This document shows positions 12,001-22,458 of a DNA stretch of 64,000 nucleotides, piece by piece. The DNA lies in assembly GCF_037392515.1 (NCBI RefSeq), contig NC_090292.1:41718747-41782746 (forward strand). Direction: 5' to 3'. This DNA comes from Haliotis asinina. Its lineage: Eukaryota > Mollusca > Gastropoda > Lepetellida > Haliotidae. Below the pieces are notes generated by a model that saw nothing but the letters and a program-made list of their open reading frames with translations, ran no database searches and was not told the origin of the DNA. Positions within the stretch are counted from its first letter, which is position 1. Each line of letters starts with the position of its first letter. Both the position numbers and the translations under genes were made by a program.

Positions 12001-15000
12001 AATGATTGAAATACATGCTAATATCGGTCTATATGAATCAATTCGTTTACCTGTGACCGAGCATTTTGGAGAGTAGGAAAAATAGACTGAATTTTAACCT
12101 GGACATTCACAATTTCAAAGGTATTTAAATCTGTGTCGTCAATGAACAGCATTTTCATAACATATGAAACTGGTGTCAATATTTGCAAGATGTTGACATA
12201 TATTTGTTCAAACTGTGCGTAACTTTATTTCATGATAAACAAAAGGGAGTGTCCCGGCCGAATGATACGTAGATTTCAAACGTCGGACATATGGGTCCTA
12301 TTCCCCATTCTCATTCTCTCTCATTCTCTATCGCTCATTCTCTCTCTCTTTCTCTCTGTCTTATTCTCTCTCTCATTCTCTCTCATTCTCTATCTCTCAT
12401 TCTCTCTCTCATTTCCTCTCTCATTCTCTCTCTTTCTCTCTCTCTTATTCTCTCTCTCTCATTCTCTCTCTCTCTGTTGATACTCCCAAATTACTGTGGG
12501 TCCTCTATTGATCAAAGGTATTGATCTCATGCATTTGATTGGCGAAAGTAATGTATCATATCAAAATATTACAAAACGCTCATATTCTGGCTTACTGATT
12601 GGTTTGTAAGTATGTATGTAAAGCGGGGTTGCAACTAAAGTCTATACAATGATCTCCACAATAATCCTGTGATTGACACCCTCGATAATTGATGACTATA
12701 TGGATACTAATACCTAACCCTATTGGCTATTTAGTTACCTTGACAACGTAGATACATTGTGCCACCGCAAGCTGCGCATGGGCAAACTGGGAGATGGAGG
12801 CTGGGAGATCTGTGACGATGCCAAGTACCGTCCAGTAAAGCCTTGTATCGTGTACTCGTTTGGGTGAGTAGCTAACTAAAGGGAATACGTATTAGTTAAC
12901 TGGTTATAATACGTGCAAGTCGACTGATTAGAATACGTATGTAGTCAGCTGATTAGAACACGTATTAGTCTATGAACTGATTACTATCCGTATTAGTCAG
13001 ATGATTGGAAGACATATTAGTCTATTAACTGATTAGAATACGTATTTTTCAGATGATAAGACACAGATCACGTGAAACAGGTGTGGTAATGTTGATTCAC
13101 GAGTACACACTGCCAATCAGAAAGTGGTCAGTTAAAACTTTCACACTTTCTTAGTAAAGTGCCAAATCTAGTACTTTTGATAGGATGACTCCCACCCAGG
13201 ATTCGAATCCAGAGTCAAGGATTGCCAGCACACAAAGTGAACAATTTAACCCCCTCATCCACCGCGAAAGCCGCGGACGGGACACAACCCGACCCAGCTG
13301 TAAATCGGTTCTTTACTGAGAGTGTGTAATCCCAAATATGGCATGTGTTACAACTGTTCCTTCATGTTGAATTATGTGGAATGCGTATAATTTAGAAATA
13401 ACGTCGAAGTAATAATGGCTTTCTTTACTGCAGAATCAGCAACGATTTTTCTTTTGACGATGACACAGCAAAAAACTATGAGTGTGATGTCTCAGCCTTT
13501 GATCCAAGGTTTGTATACACGCTTGTTTAGTTGTACTGGTACGTTATGAACTGGTTAGTTCGTTCGTTTGTTTGTTTTTGTTAGTTCTTTCTTTCCTCCC
13601 CTCTTTCGTTGTACCTCAAACTGCATACTCCGCAAAATTCCAGTTATATTTTGGAAGTCATAAGTAAGCAAACTAAATCAGTGGTTGATATTATGAGCAG
13701 CAATGGCAGAAAACGAAGACACAATCAACCAGTCCAGTCCAGTCGATAAGTCGACAAAACCGGCGCCGGTCTGGAGACCACTGTGAAAACCCTGGTGGTG
13801 ATTGTCCTATAGGTTTTGGGCAAGGTGCTTTGATAAGAGGCCATCCATCTTTAGTGAATGGGTGAGTGAGTGAGTATGGTTTACACCTCTTGTAGCAATA
13901 TTCTAGCAATATCATGGCTGGGAACATCAGAAATGACCCTCCCACATTGTACTCCAATTTGGAATCGAGGCTGGGTCTTTGTCGTGACGAGCGAGAGCTC
14001 TAACTGGGCTACCACTAATTTGAAAGTTTTTGTGTTTTTTATTATTTGTATTTTTTTTAAAGAATCATACCCTGAAAGGTTACAGGTTGAGCTACACGCA
14101 GGCATGTTCGTTTACATAACAGTTCTTATGGGTGTAACGGACTGTCTTTTTACGATCTGCTTTTGGAGATTTAACGTCCGCTTTCGGATAATTTTAGCAA
14201 ATGTATATATTATTGCCGTGAGTTTAAAAACAATATAATACTATTGAAGTAATCATCTTTAAACTTTAACAGTCATATTTTAGGCTTACAATCACATGTC
14301 TGCGGATACTTTAGTTTGACGTTTCTGGGCTTCTGCATTTTTTCTGCACACTTTTAAAATGCAAGCAAGGGTATGGCAGCAAGCTTTCATGAATGTTCAG
14401 TTTGAAAAGTTATTTTTAGTATTTTGGGATTAACACGTCACAATTTAATTCTAGACTCAAAAAAGATTGGGATTTAAAATTCATTTCTTTTGCATAGTCT
14501 ACAAAACAAATCTCATGTACTGTTGACTAACTCCCAATTAGCAAGTGTTGGGGCCAAAGAGATTACTAGTAACAGGGTGTTAGTTGTCAACTGACCATGT
14601 GTGGGGTTTGATTGGCTGGTTTCTAAGCAATGTGGGGTGATGATGTCAGGTTGTCCAGATTAATAGTGTCACCGGGACGAGAAAAAGGTGTCGGAATTCG
14701 GAATGTACAGGTGTTGGATAATGCAATGTTTATATGATGATAATATAGAAGAAAGCTGCTTGGATCCCCAAAATATGTCGGAATTCACAGACTGTCGGAT
14801 AATTCAGATGTCGGAATATACAGAGTCTAATGTATGATTCATAAACCCTATTCAGAAATATACATTTGGAAATACAAGGAGAATTGACTGGCATCAAACA
14901 GGGATAGAGTTACCGTTCTTGTTTGAGGTAGTTCTTATGTTCATGCGTGGATATAAAATCCTTCCCGAAGGTCACGAGTCGCTTTTCGGCTTGCCCCGGG

Positions 15001-17701
15001 AAAACAGTTGGTCACGTATGGAACAGCCGATGTTTATCCGAATGTCGTAAACATCGTCTATCATCGCTGAAGCTGTATAATACTGATATTAATGATAATG
15101 ATCTCATTTCAGCATGAACCAGGCATCTTACCAGAGGTCGCCACGCGTCCGGTTTTATAATTCAGGCCTTGACGGAAAGGACCAGAGGCGGAACAACTGG
15201 GATTTACATACATTGACGACTATCAAGAAAATGTTGAACCACACGGGGGTCAGTGACATTTTGAATATTACGAACTATTACAAATATTTGGACATATGTT
15301 CCTCATAAACTAGGAACCTTCACATGTTCTAAACTATGTGTCATTTAGAAAGTGATTAATTGTGATTAAAAGTTTTCAAGTCGGGATTAAACGTTCGTAG
15401 GTGTACAGTGTCTGTGGGAGATGAGTCCGATCTAGTCTTCAAAACCACAATAACAGAAGGATGAAGATTTTATGGATATCAACTTCTTTATATGAGAACA
15501 CAACGTTTCGGAGTTAATGCTTACTCCTTCATCAGGTGATTGAGAATGGGGTACAGAGCTATATTTATATGTACAGGTAAAGCAATAACAAAGTAACAAG
15601 TGGAATGACTTAACGAAAGCTGGAAGCCAGTATAAACAAGCGCTGATTGGAACCCGACAGTTATGATAACAATGATAGAAGCCAATGGTGCCCTTCAAAG
15701 ACACAATAACAGAGTCACCAAATCGGCTATCTAACCTCCTCAGCCACCGCTAGTTCGTTCTAGTACTGGAAGTAATTGTAATTCGAAATAAATTACCTTT
15801 GTTTTTAATGTCTCTATACAGGTCAGTTTCGCCACACTAGAAGCACGAAATTATAATTAATTGGCCCGCAAAGGGGCTACGATTCGTATGATTAATGGGT
15901 TAGCTGTTGATAGTCGCACGCAGACAGAAACATCCCACTTTACGATGGTGGTAGGAAAATAATCGAGGGTCGGTCAGACAATCCAGTGATTGGCATATCA
16001 TCTGGACATGATGCCCGGTTCTAACAAGACGTTCATTTGGTCATCTCGGTAGTGTTAGTTACTAGCACCTGCAATCTAATTCACAAGAGGTTTCTTTGTC
16101 GCTTTGGTGGTTTAAAGACATGGTTTTGAACAAGAACAGCCCATAATAGACAGACTTCACTGTATGTCGAACGTATGTCATATTTATAACTAGACTTATC
16201 TAGAATCAGTAAAATACAGATATAAAATATAGTAAATCTGTGGGTTGAAACCCATCGGGAATAAGAACAAACACGTTCGGAGTGATGCACCTAATCACAA
16301 AGCCAATCCAATCACTTTCCACAAAATGGGAGTTCATTACTTTTGTGATTACCCTGTTACTTGTTGTTACCTTGCCTGGCGCTCGGTAAAACGGGACAGC
16401 TTAAGGATTGATCGTCACCCTTTCAAACTGCACCCTATCTTCATTTCATTCATTTGTTTAGGGGGCTGTGGGTATTCTCGTGGTAAACGACCCGTGTCCT
16501 ATTCCTCACAATATCCTCCTGGATACAATGTGTGAAGCCCATTCCTGGTGTTGCTGGAATATTGCTAAAAGCGACGTAAAACAAAATCCACTCATTGGTG
16601 TGCTGTTCACGCAAGCCAATATTGTTAGGATTCGTCGACACCCTGTCAAGCTGTAACGTGCTCTCCAGCTACACTACCAAACACACTCAAGACAGCACTA
16701 GCTCAACGAGACACTGCTACACATGTGTGTACGTCCCTTTAAGTGTCATGAAGGTAAAGACAACAAATAATATTTTTGTAATAGACGAACAAATACGGGA
16801 TTTCTTGGTTTTTAATGACAGACCTGGTCTGTAGTTCGATCACCTGTGTGACCTCATTACTTTAGCCCCAAATTTAGGTCGAACTTGACCTCATTACTTC
16901 TGGTCCAAATTGACCTCATTACTGTGGGTAAAACTGACCTCATTACTTTGGGCCCAAAGTTAGGTCATTACTCGGAGAGCGGTCAGATCTTATGCTCTTG
17001 AGTATTCCGTTCTGTTGACTGTTTATCACGAAGACAGAAAATAGAAGATTCAGCTCCCCATAATATTCTCAGGAAGAACACAGAAGACGTTGTCAACGAA
17101 CTGGTTGAGTTTGTTACATGAAAGCTGAGATTATCGAAAAATCGCAAACCTCCTTTGACTGCGGAGAATTGATGTCAACATTACCTACACAAGCAAACGC
17201 ACATAACACACGAGCACAAGAAGACCCATCTACACATTCTCAAAATGAATACAATATGTGAAGCCCGTTTTTGGTGTTCCGACGAGAATATTGGTGGAAT
17301 ATTGCTGAATGCGGCATTAAAGTACCTAAACCCACTCATTGTATATATTTGTTGGAAAATTAATGTATAAGGATGTCGTTTTAAAGTCTCTGTTTGTTTT
17401 CCAGAAATACATTGATGTCTTGAAGATGGACATCGAACATTCAGAATGGCCCTCGCTAATCAACATGGTGTCATCAGGCGAAATGTCGAAAGTCCGACAG
17501 TTTTATGTGGAATACCATGGACCTTGCACTGACCGGAATGACTGCATCAGTAAACTGAAACTATTGAAAGACATACATGATGCAGGATTCAGGAAGTTTT
17601 ATGTCCACAAAAATCATCACTGCACACTTACTAATGCCTTATTTCCTGTCATAAGGACATTTTGCTATGAGATTCATTACGTGAATATCAATCTGCAGTG
17701 A
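3058..17701 (+). CDS. METTL24-like: METTL24-like methyltransferase, 3' five exons (5' end not seen)
   Basis: Exons read at 3058-3125, 12735-12863, 13434-13508, 15113-15248 and 17405-17701. All have AG/GT borders and compatible phases (0-2, 2-2, 2-2, 2-0, 0-stop), giving 234 residues plus stop. Seen motifs in order: MGKLGDGGWEIC, a Cys-rich lead-in, VYSFGISNDFSFDD, FDPS, then DVLKMDIEHSEWPSL and a C-terminal domain ending at TGA 17699-17701. From memory these match the METTL24/Methyltransf_22-type family, predicted SAM-dependent methyltransferases usually anchored by an N-terminal signal segment; substrate unknown. The vertebrate protein is about 366 residues, so one or more N-terminal exons are missing, either unrecognised before 3058 or outside the window. 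The first visible intron (9.6 kb) holds the 4.4-kb tandem duplication; the last intron holds the Penelope remnant and a TGACCT array. The first donor (GTATAG) is weak. Family call is firm; exact exon borders are inferred. Confidence 0.82.
3278..3598 (+). mobile_element. MITE-like element, inverted-repeat family, copy 1
   Basis: Contains a long hairpin: GCACTGTGTTGGGAAAATCA near 3450 pairs with sequence near 3560-3590 (TGATTTTCAAACACAGTATG). Its left part (GGATTGTGATTGGTTAATCA) recurs inverted at 20.26 kb. Confidence 0.6.
4005..4600 (+). mobile_element. LINE 3' fragment (C-terminal ORF2 plus 3' UTR)
   Basis: At 4030-4200 the translation resembles the last part of the 41-kb LINE ORF2 (CDERITVKHVLLDCVEYSITR ...SSHLRIAFLKELE, quoted in part), with an in-frame stop. 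A different 3' UTR follows, so it is a related subfamily. 5'-truncated. Confidence 0.7.
4719..4822 (-). mobile_element. SINE-B 3' half
   Basis: GGTGAGTGAGTTTAGTTTTA, CGCCGCACTCAAGAATATGC, GGACCAGACAATCCAGTGAT. Confidence 0.7.
5034..5203 (-). mobile_element. tRNA-derived SINE (SINE-A)
   Basis: On the minus strand: A box TAGCCTAATGGTTAAAGC, B box GGTTCGATTCCC, a middle part, then AATATTGCTAAAAGCGGCGT and ACTCAC repeats. Almost complete; copy of the family seen many times here. Confidence 0.8.
5411..5590 (+). repeat. Unclassified dispersed repeat
   Basis: Shares ACGTTACGAATTTGTTTT, CATCAGTTCAT, GTAAACAGTACCTTTAA and GGCTACA with 36470-36640. Non-coding, no terminal repeats noticed. Confidence 0.55.
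6153..7650 (+). repeat. 60-bp minisatellite, 25 units, higher-order pattern
   Basis: Unit like CTGAATAATTGAAATACATG-CTAATATCGGTCTGTATGAA-TGAATTCATTTACCTATGAC. Variants recur in blocks: 6421-6600 equals 6781-6960 (six-unit period) and the rare variant at 6661 recurs at 7321 (eleven units). Many units hold the palindrome AATGAATTCATT. Confidence 0.92.
7898..8072 (+). repeat. CT-rich run (TCTC, CATTCTCTCT)
   Basis: Imperfect repeat of CTCTCATTCT and CTCT. Produces open frames rich in Leu/Ser that are not genes. Confidence 0.85.
8412..9007 (+). mobile_element. LINE 3' fragment, duplicated copy
   Basis: Same as 4005-4600, carried along in the 4,407-bp duplication. Confidence 0.7.
9126..9229 (-). 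mobile_element. SINE-B 3' half, duplicated copy
   Basis: Same as 4719-4822, within the 4,407-bp duplication. Confidence 0.7.
9441..9610 (-). mobile_element. tRNA-derived SINE (SINE-A), duplicated copy
   Basis: Same as 5034-5203, part of the 4,407-bp duplication. Confidence 0.8.
9818..9997 (+). repeat. Unclassified dispersed repeat, duplicated copy
   Basis: Same as 5411-5590, within the 4,407-bp duplication. Confidence 0.55.
10560..12057 (+). repeat. 60-bp minisatellite, duplicated copy
   Basis: Same 25 units in the same order as 6153-7650, offset 4,407. Confidence 0.92.
12305..12479 (+). repeat. CT-rich run, duplicated copy
   Basis: Same as 7898-8072, in copy 2 of the tandem duplication. 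Confidence 0.85.
12880..13062 (+). repeat. Approximately 25-bp minisatellite next to METTL24-like exon
   Basis: About seven diverged units like CTGATTAGAATACGTATTAG-TC. Begins some 16 bases after the donor of exon 12735-12863. Confidence 0.65.
13141..13352 (-). mobile_element. SINE-C copy with inverted tails
   Basis: B box inverted (GGATTCGAATCC at 13199). The tail motif occurs inverted on the left (CACTTTCTTAGTAAAG) and direct on the right (TCTTTACTGAGAGTGTGTAA), so the element has terminal inverted repeats. Intron of the METTL24-like gene. Confidence 0.55.
13855..14013 (-). mobile_element. SINE-A copy, degraded
   Basis: GAGTGAGTGAGTATGG end, AGCAATATTCTAGCAATATC and a decayed B box (GGAATCGAGGC) on the opposite strand. 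Confidence 0.65.
14014..15100. other. METTL24-like intron, no feature seen
   Basis: AT-rich intron sequence with short poly-T runs. Several TCGGAATTC-type words near 14690-14820 repeat loosely. Confidence 0.4.
15425..15715 (-). mobile_element. Penelope-like element terminal remnant
   Basis: On the minus strand an open stretch reads SPDEGVSINSETLCSHIKK, a sequence typical of the terminal repeats of Penelope-like elements, where a hammerhead ribozyme overlaps it. No RT or GIY-YIG endonuclease part is seen nearby. In the last intron of the METTL24-like gene. Confidence 0.5.
15495..15542 (-). ncRNA. Hammerhead-ribozyme-like core
   Basis: Minus strand reads CAC-CTGATGA, a stem GGAGT/ACTCC with loop AAGCATTA, then GAAAC-GTT-GTG. 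This gives the conserved CUGAUGA and GAAA boxes, a 5-bp stem II and stem I closed by CAC/GUG. Stem III is reduced to the palindrome ACGU, a form known for Penelope hammerheads that act as dimers. One extra A sits between CUGAUGA and stem II, so activity is uncertain. Confidence 0.5.
16528..16600 (+). mobile_element. SINE-A 3' half
   Basis: ATGTGTGAAGCCCATTCC then TTGCTGGAATATTGCTAAAA and GCGACGTAAAAC. The tRNA head is missing or decayed. Confidence 0.6.
16848..16975 (+). repeat. TGACCTCATTACTT repeat
   Basis: Four TGACCTCATTACT units and one decayed unit, about 30 bp apart. TGACCT is the complement of the AGGTCA nuclear-receptor half-site. In the last intron of the METTL24-like gene. Confidence 0.65.
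17258..17340 (+). mobile_element. SINE-A 3' half, degraded
   Basis: ATGTGAAGCCCGTTTTTGGT, GGAATATTGCTGAATGCGGC and a CCCACTCATT end, directly upstream of the last METTL24-like exon. Confidence 0.5.
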
Positions 17702-17708
17702 AGTCCAT

Positions 17709-17790
17709 GGGTGAGTGAGTGAGTGAGTGAGTGAGTGAGCGAGTGGGTTTTATTCTACACGCATTTATCGATATTCAAACAATATGTTAA
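17709..17790 (-). mobile_element. SINE tail with GAGT run
   Basis: Eight GAGT units, then TTTTATTCTACACGCATTTA, a decayed form of the common tail. Starts just after the METTL24-like stop codon. Confidence 0.45.
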
Positions 17791-18419
17791 GTTCTCTTTC
17801 CGACCATTTCCAAGTTTGTGCCTGTTCGAGAGCGTTAGTATCGAGCGTATGAAGCTCAGAGTGACGGACTTGTGAAGACAAAAGATACCATGGATTCCAC
17901 AAAACGGAAATTTGACAACTGGTAGTCTAGATCTCACATTGTTAGCGGCGTAACGATGATCGAACTATCGATTATTGATTGTCACATAGCAATTAATCGA
18001 TTGTCCAGACTAAGACCCATTGATACATGGGTGGCATCTGTGACTATTGATAGTTTAGTAACTGACTTCTTTTGGTAAATGTGCAACACAAAATACAAGA
18101 TGTTTGTGAACAGACTTGCAGCTTCCTTTGGTTTATGATTTTACTGCTTTTATCAGGGTTTTCAGGTTCTTGTCATTTGTGAAAAGAGACTGAAACTACC
18201 TCAGCTGGTGTTTATCGCATATACACAATACATTCATTTGGGAAATGAAACATTTGAAGTAAAAAGTATTTTCCAACAGATGGTCACAATAGGCAATCAC
18301 TACCGCAATAGTTGTTTGCCCCTGTAGTCACCCATATAATAGACAGATGTCGATGAATTTGTAACGAGAGCAGCCATATATCATAGTTGGTGTAACTGGG
18401 GTCTAAATGGTAGAAGTTG

Positions 18420-19110
18420 ATAGTTACTAACGCAACCTTGTTAAAGGATACAGGAACATCCACAATCATAAACACTTCCTGCAACCTTTTTAGAACATAC
18501 AGGAACATCCACAACCTTAGACACTGACTGCATCCTTGTTAGAACATACAGGAACATCCACAACCTTATACTCTGACAGCAACCTTGTTAGAACATACAG
18601 GAACACCCACGGTCTTGTACACTGCCAGCAACCTTGTTAGAACATACAGGAACATCCACAACGTTACACTCTGACAGCAACCTTGTTAGAACATACAGGA
18701 ACATCCACAACCTTATACACTGACAGCAACCTTGTTAGAACATACAGGAACACCCACGGTCTTGTACACTGCCAGCAACCTTGTTAGAACATACAGGAAC
18801 ATCCACAACCTTATACACTGACAGCAACCTTGTTAGAACATACAGGAACACCCACGGTCTTGTACACTGCCAGCAACCTTGTTAGAACATACAGAACCAT
18901 TCTCAACCTTATACACTGAGAGCAGCACTGTTAGAACATACAGGAACATCCACAACCATGTACACTTCCAGCAACCTTGTTAGAACATACAGGAACATCC
19001 ACAACCTTGTACACTGCCAGCAACCTTGTTAGAACATACAGGAACATCCACAACCTTACACACTGCCAGCAACCTTGTTAGAACATACAGGAACATCCAC
19101 AACCTTATTG
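18420..19110 (+). repeat. 49-bp minisatellite, about 14 units
   Basis: Unit like CCTTGTTAGAACATACAGGA-ACATCCACAACCTTATACAC-TGACAGCAA. A variant with CACCCACGGTCTTGTACACT appears three times. First AATAAA after the METTL24-like stop is at about 19588, so it might lie in that gene's 3' UTR; not shown. Confidence 0.9.
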
Positions 19111-19994
19111 CTGACAACGCCAAACTCAAGCTGGACGTATTCCTGGTACGATCTCACTACTTCTTTGTGGTGATGCCGTTTCTCATCTGGTGTGATTGTG
19201 AATGTGATTATCATGCTGAACAAATTGTACATAGATTGGACAAAATAATTTAGGGATATTGCTATTTTTATAATTAATATTTCATCAGATTGTCAGTAAA
19301 AACTAGATCATTATTCATAATTTCAAAATATATCCCTAACTATTTTGTCCAGTATATTTATGTATAATGCATAGTGCACATTATTAGTTATTTGATGGTG
19401 TGACATTTAACGCTTATTTTGTGTATGTGCTGTTTGAAACTTTCATCATATTTGCCAAATATTTTATTTTGTATATTGGTATGTATGCAATATTGTGTAT
19501 GCGTGTGATGTTACCTGAATATTAGTAAAATTAATAATGTCACCATTTTTTACTCACATTCGTATATTTGCGCGTGCTATATATGCAATAAACGAAATGT
19601 GATAAACCTTTATGGTTTACCAGCAAGTACTGACATACTTGCATTTCTGCTACAAACCATAGCTTTAATCCTCATTTGGATTCATCATGGTTTAAAATGT
19701 ATTCAGGAAAATAGCATTAGAAGATCCACAGGGAAATAAATTCCACGACATAATCGGGCTCTGTAAATATCTCATAACATCTTTGCGAGCTACAGTTAAT
19801 AGTTTGAATGGAAGCTGGAGGGATTATGTTGAATTTTCAAAATAAGCAACATGTACTTTAAGTTTACAAAAAGGTTTTAATCCGAGTAGAGGCGTTATCT
19901 CACATGGCTTCTAATCATTACTGGAGCCTCCCTTACAGAGTAGGCAAAGCGGGACATTCATAAGTAGTCAGGCTGGGAGTAATCATAATTAGGA
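19111..19994. other. AT-rich, no gene recognised
   Basis: Contains a loose inverted pair around 19235-19345 (GGACAAAATAATTTAGGGAT against ATCCCTAACTATTTTGTCC), probably a small MITE. AATAAA at about 19588. Confidence 0.4.
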
Positions 19995-20312
19995 GATAAA
20001 CATACTGTGTTGGGAAATCAGATGTATATAACGAAATTATAATAGCTCTAAATTTGATTTACAACCCAACGCGTAGCGTGAGGTTTTAAATACAACATTT
20101 AGAGCTATTATAATTTTGTTATATACCGCTGATTTTCCAACACAATACGTTTATCTCCATTCTACCATTACCATGTTATTCTGATTTTAAATAAATACGT
20201 AACATGTTAAAAAATCAAAGGTATATAATGTGATTATATACCTCTGGATGACTATGATTAACCAATCACAATCCAGTATTTACCGAAGTCATGGTAGAAT
20301 GGGAAGATACCA
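19995..20312 (-). mobile_element. MITE-like element, inverted-repeat family, copy 2
   Basis: Opposite orientation to the 3.3-kb copy. Arms of about 60 bp (20020-20080 and 20095-20155) are almost perfectly complementary, including AAATTATAATAGCTCTAAAT. Non-coding, about 320 bp. Confidence 0.65.
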
Positions 20313-20563
20313 AAGAGAACATCCGTGTCAAACCTGCCAATTATCAGACAAATCAATCAGACTTCACTACAAGACTTACCCACTGATACAGTAACCCTTT
20401 CCCATAGACTTTCCAGATGCTTTACATGAGTTGCGAGTGGTATATTTTAACATTAATTATGATTTTGTTTCTTTTTGTACAGAAATAAACTGGCGAGCAA
20501 AAGAAAGTACACAGATGTAATTGTAGCTGCAATCCCAAATTTTCGATATAATTAGTAAAGCTT

Positions 20564-20836
20564 TTAATAGCACTGATTGTATAGAACGTAACCGTCCTCT
20601 TTAATTTTCCAAAAAGTAACCAAAAAGTTTCTACGGGTTTCTGCACAAAGTTTCGCAAAATTGTGATTATTGTCCCATACACGAACATTTTTCGCACCGA
20701 GAGCATAAAACCAGTTTGTTGTAAAGACTGAAAAATCACTTGACAAAAGTGCAACGAGAACGGGCGACGGAATATCACAAATATGCGTTTCCAACAGCCA
20801 CATTGCAGGGACATTCGGCTGCACAACACAGATCAT
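20564..20836 (-). CDS. Unrecognised ORF of 90 residues, possible exon
   Basis: The reading frame has ordinary amino-acid composition and no repeats (for example HICDIPSPVLVALL, NWFYALGA, WKIKEDGYVLYN). Near its start is a possible 3' splice site (TTGTGCAG/CC). I do not recognise the family. A longer overlapping frame (20422-20829) looks less protein-like. It could be an exon of an unknown gene, a transposon remnant or chance. Confidence 0.25.
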   Translation of the reverse strand: MICVVQPNVPAMWLLETHICDIPSPVLVALLSSDFSVFTTNWFYALGAKNVRVWDNNHNFAKLCAETRRNFLVTFWKIKEDGYVLYNQCY

Positions 20837-21324
20837 AATTCAGCTGTTTAGTTGTTTCAATATGAGAGTCCAGTCCTGTGATCTACCCAGAAGTCACAAC
20901 ACCCCAAAGCAGATTACTATGAGAGGGTTATTAGCTTTCGCAACCGGATGTTGGCGATGAGGTCATCAACAGCCACATCATTTGGTAATTGAATTAGCCG
21001 ATTCACAGTGACAAGACAACTTCGTGCTGCTGGCATACAGGCCTGCCGACCACTGAGTGGTATGCTTTGACTTTCCAGCGTAGAAACCGTCTGCAGTGGT
21101 CATCACTACGTCGCTGTTTACTGGGACAATGTCATTTTGCTGATAAAATACTTTTATTGCAGTGTGCTTCAAAGTACATTTTCCATTTCATCTAACTGTT
21201 TTTTTAGTTTTGTCTTATTGGAAGAAACGCAACCTGTGTACTTTCGTTTGCTCGTCAGTTTACTTTGATCAGAATATTAATAATGCTAGCTGACTTATTC
21301 AATCACCGGCTTCCTAAGCTTATT
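20837..21324. other. No gene recognised
   Basis: No repeats or coding stretch that I can assign. Confidence 0.35.
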
Positions 21325-21735
21325 TCCATATTGTTCACTTTGATCCAAACAGGACTATGACTCCCCTAGTTTGTGTCCAGAATGTTCACGTTGATCAAAA
21401 CAGGACTATGACTCCTCTAGTTTGTGCCCATAATGTTCACTTTGATCAAAACAGGGCTATGACTCACCTCAGTTGGTGTTCATAATGTTTAAAAAGATGA
21501 AACCATGATTATGACTCACCTGAAACATGATTATGATTCCTCTCGGTTTGTTTTCATAATGTTAGTTTAAAATATGACTGACTCCTTCAAGTTTGTTTTC
21601 ATAATAATCACTCAGTTTAAAATATGACTGACCCCTTCAAGGTTTTTTTCATAATGTTCACTTTGATCAAAACATTATTGTGTTTCCTCTGTATGTTTTC
21701 ATACTGTTCACAAGGATCAAAACAGAATTATAGAT
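21325..21735 (+). repeat. Degenerate approximately 65-bp tandem repeat
   Basis: Repeats of TTTTCATAATGTTCACTTTG, ATCAAAACA and ATGACTC..., six or seven units with many differences. Confidence 0.6.
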
Positions 21736-22458
21736 TTCCCATGTAACTAACTGAGTTACTACCATACTTGCACCTTTCTTTGCAACATAAACAAAACCTG
21801 TTGTATAAAATGAAGTGCAAGAGTCAGGGTTCACACACAAACAATGGCTGTCTTCAGAGAGTAGAATATGTGCAGTCACAGAGGGTACCCCTTAGGTATT
21901 CTGATATGTGGAGTTCAAACTCCAGCAAATCAACGCTGCTTTCTTTGACGCTGTGGAGATTGTTTGGGTAATTGTTACTACAGTCACTGTGTTGTCTGTC
22001 TGAACTACATGTGTTCATAATGAGATTAAATATGAAGCATAATATATGCGAATACATATATTGGTTTGTATAAATGAATAAGATTATTTTTTTACCATTA
22101 AAAATCCTTGCTGAATTATCTTTATTTGTTTTATGTATGCTAAATAAGGTCATTATCCATAAATTTGGATCTGCATATTACCTATAGGTAACAATGCAGT
22201 GTACCTGAGTGCAACCAACGAACACTTTTGTTGTTTCAACGTGTCTGACAAACGGGACGTCTAACCGATGGGAGAACATCGGATATAATGAAGGGTATTT
22301 GTCAAAAATAAATTACCTTACGTTGTTTTTGTTTACCGTTATTTGCCATATTGATGTGTTATTTTATATGAATTTTGTAGTCCTAGTCCTGTTTCAAGAG
22401 GTAAATAATATTGAATTGATAATACTAAGCATTAGTTCTTTAAAGGAGTTTCTGATAA
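21736..22458. other. No gene recognised
   Basis: AT-rich; open frames are chance or run into the SINE at 22459. Confidence 0.35.

Larger units (their letters stand above)
8285..12693 (+). repeat. 4,407-bp tandem duplication, copy 2
   Basis: Second copy of 3878-8284, with similarity ending at 12693, only 41 bases before an exon. Either a very recent duplication or an assembly artefact (two haplotypes or a repeated read join). Confidence 0.93.

Noticed and set aside
13870-14238. 122-codon plus-strand frame in the METTL24-like intron
   Set aside because: It starts inside a SINE-A copy and runs on in AT-rich intron without recognisable motifs or splice logic.
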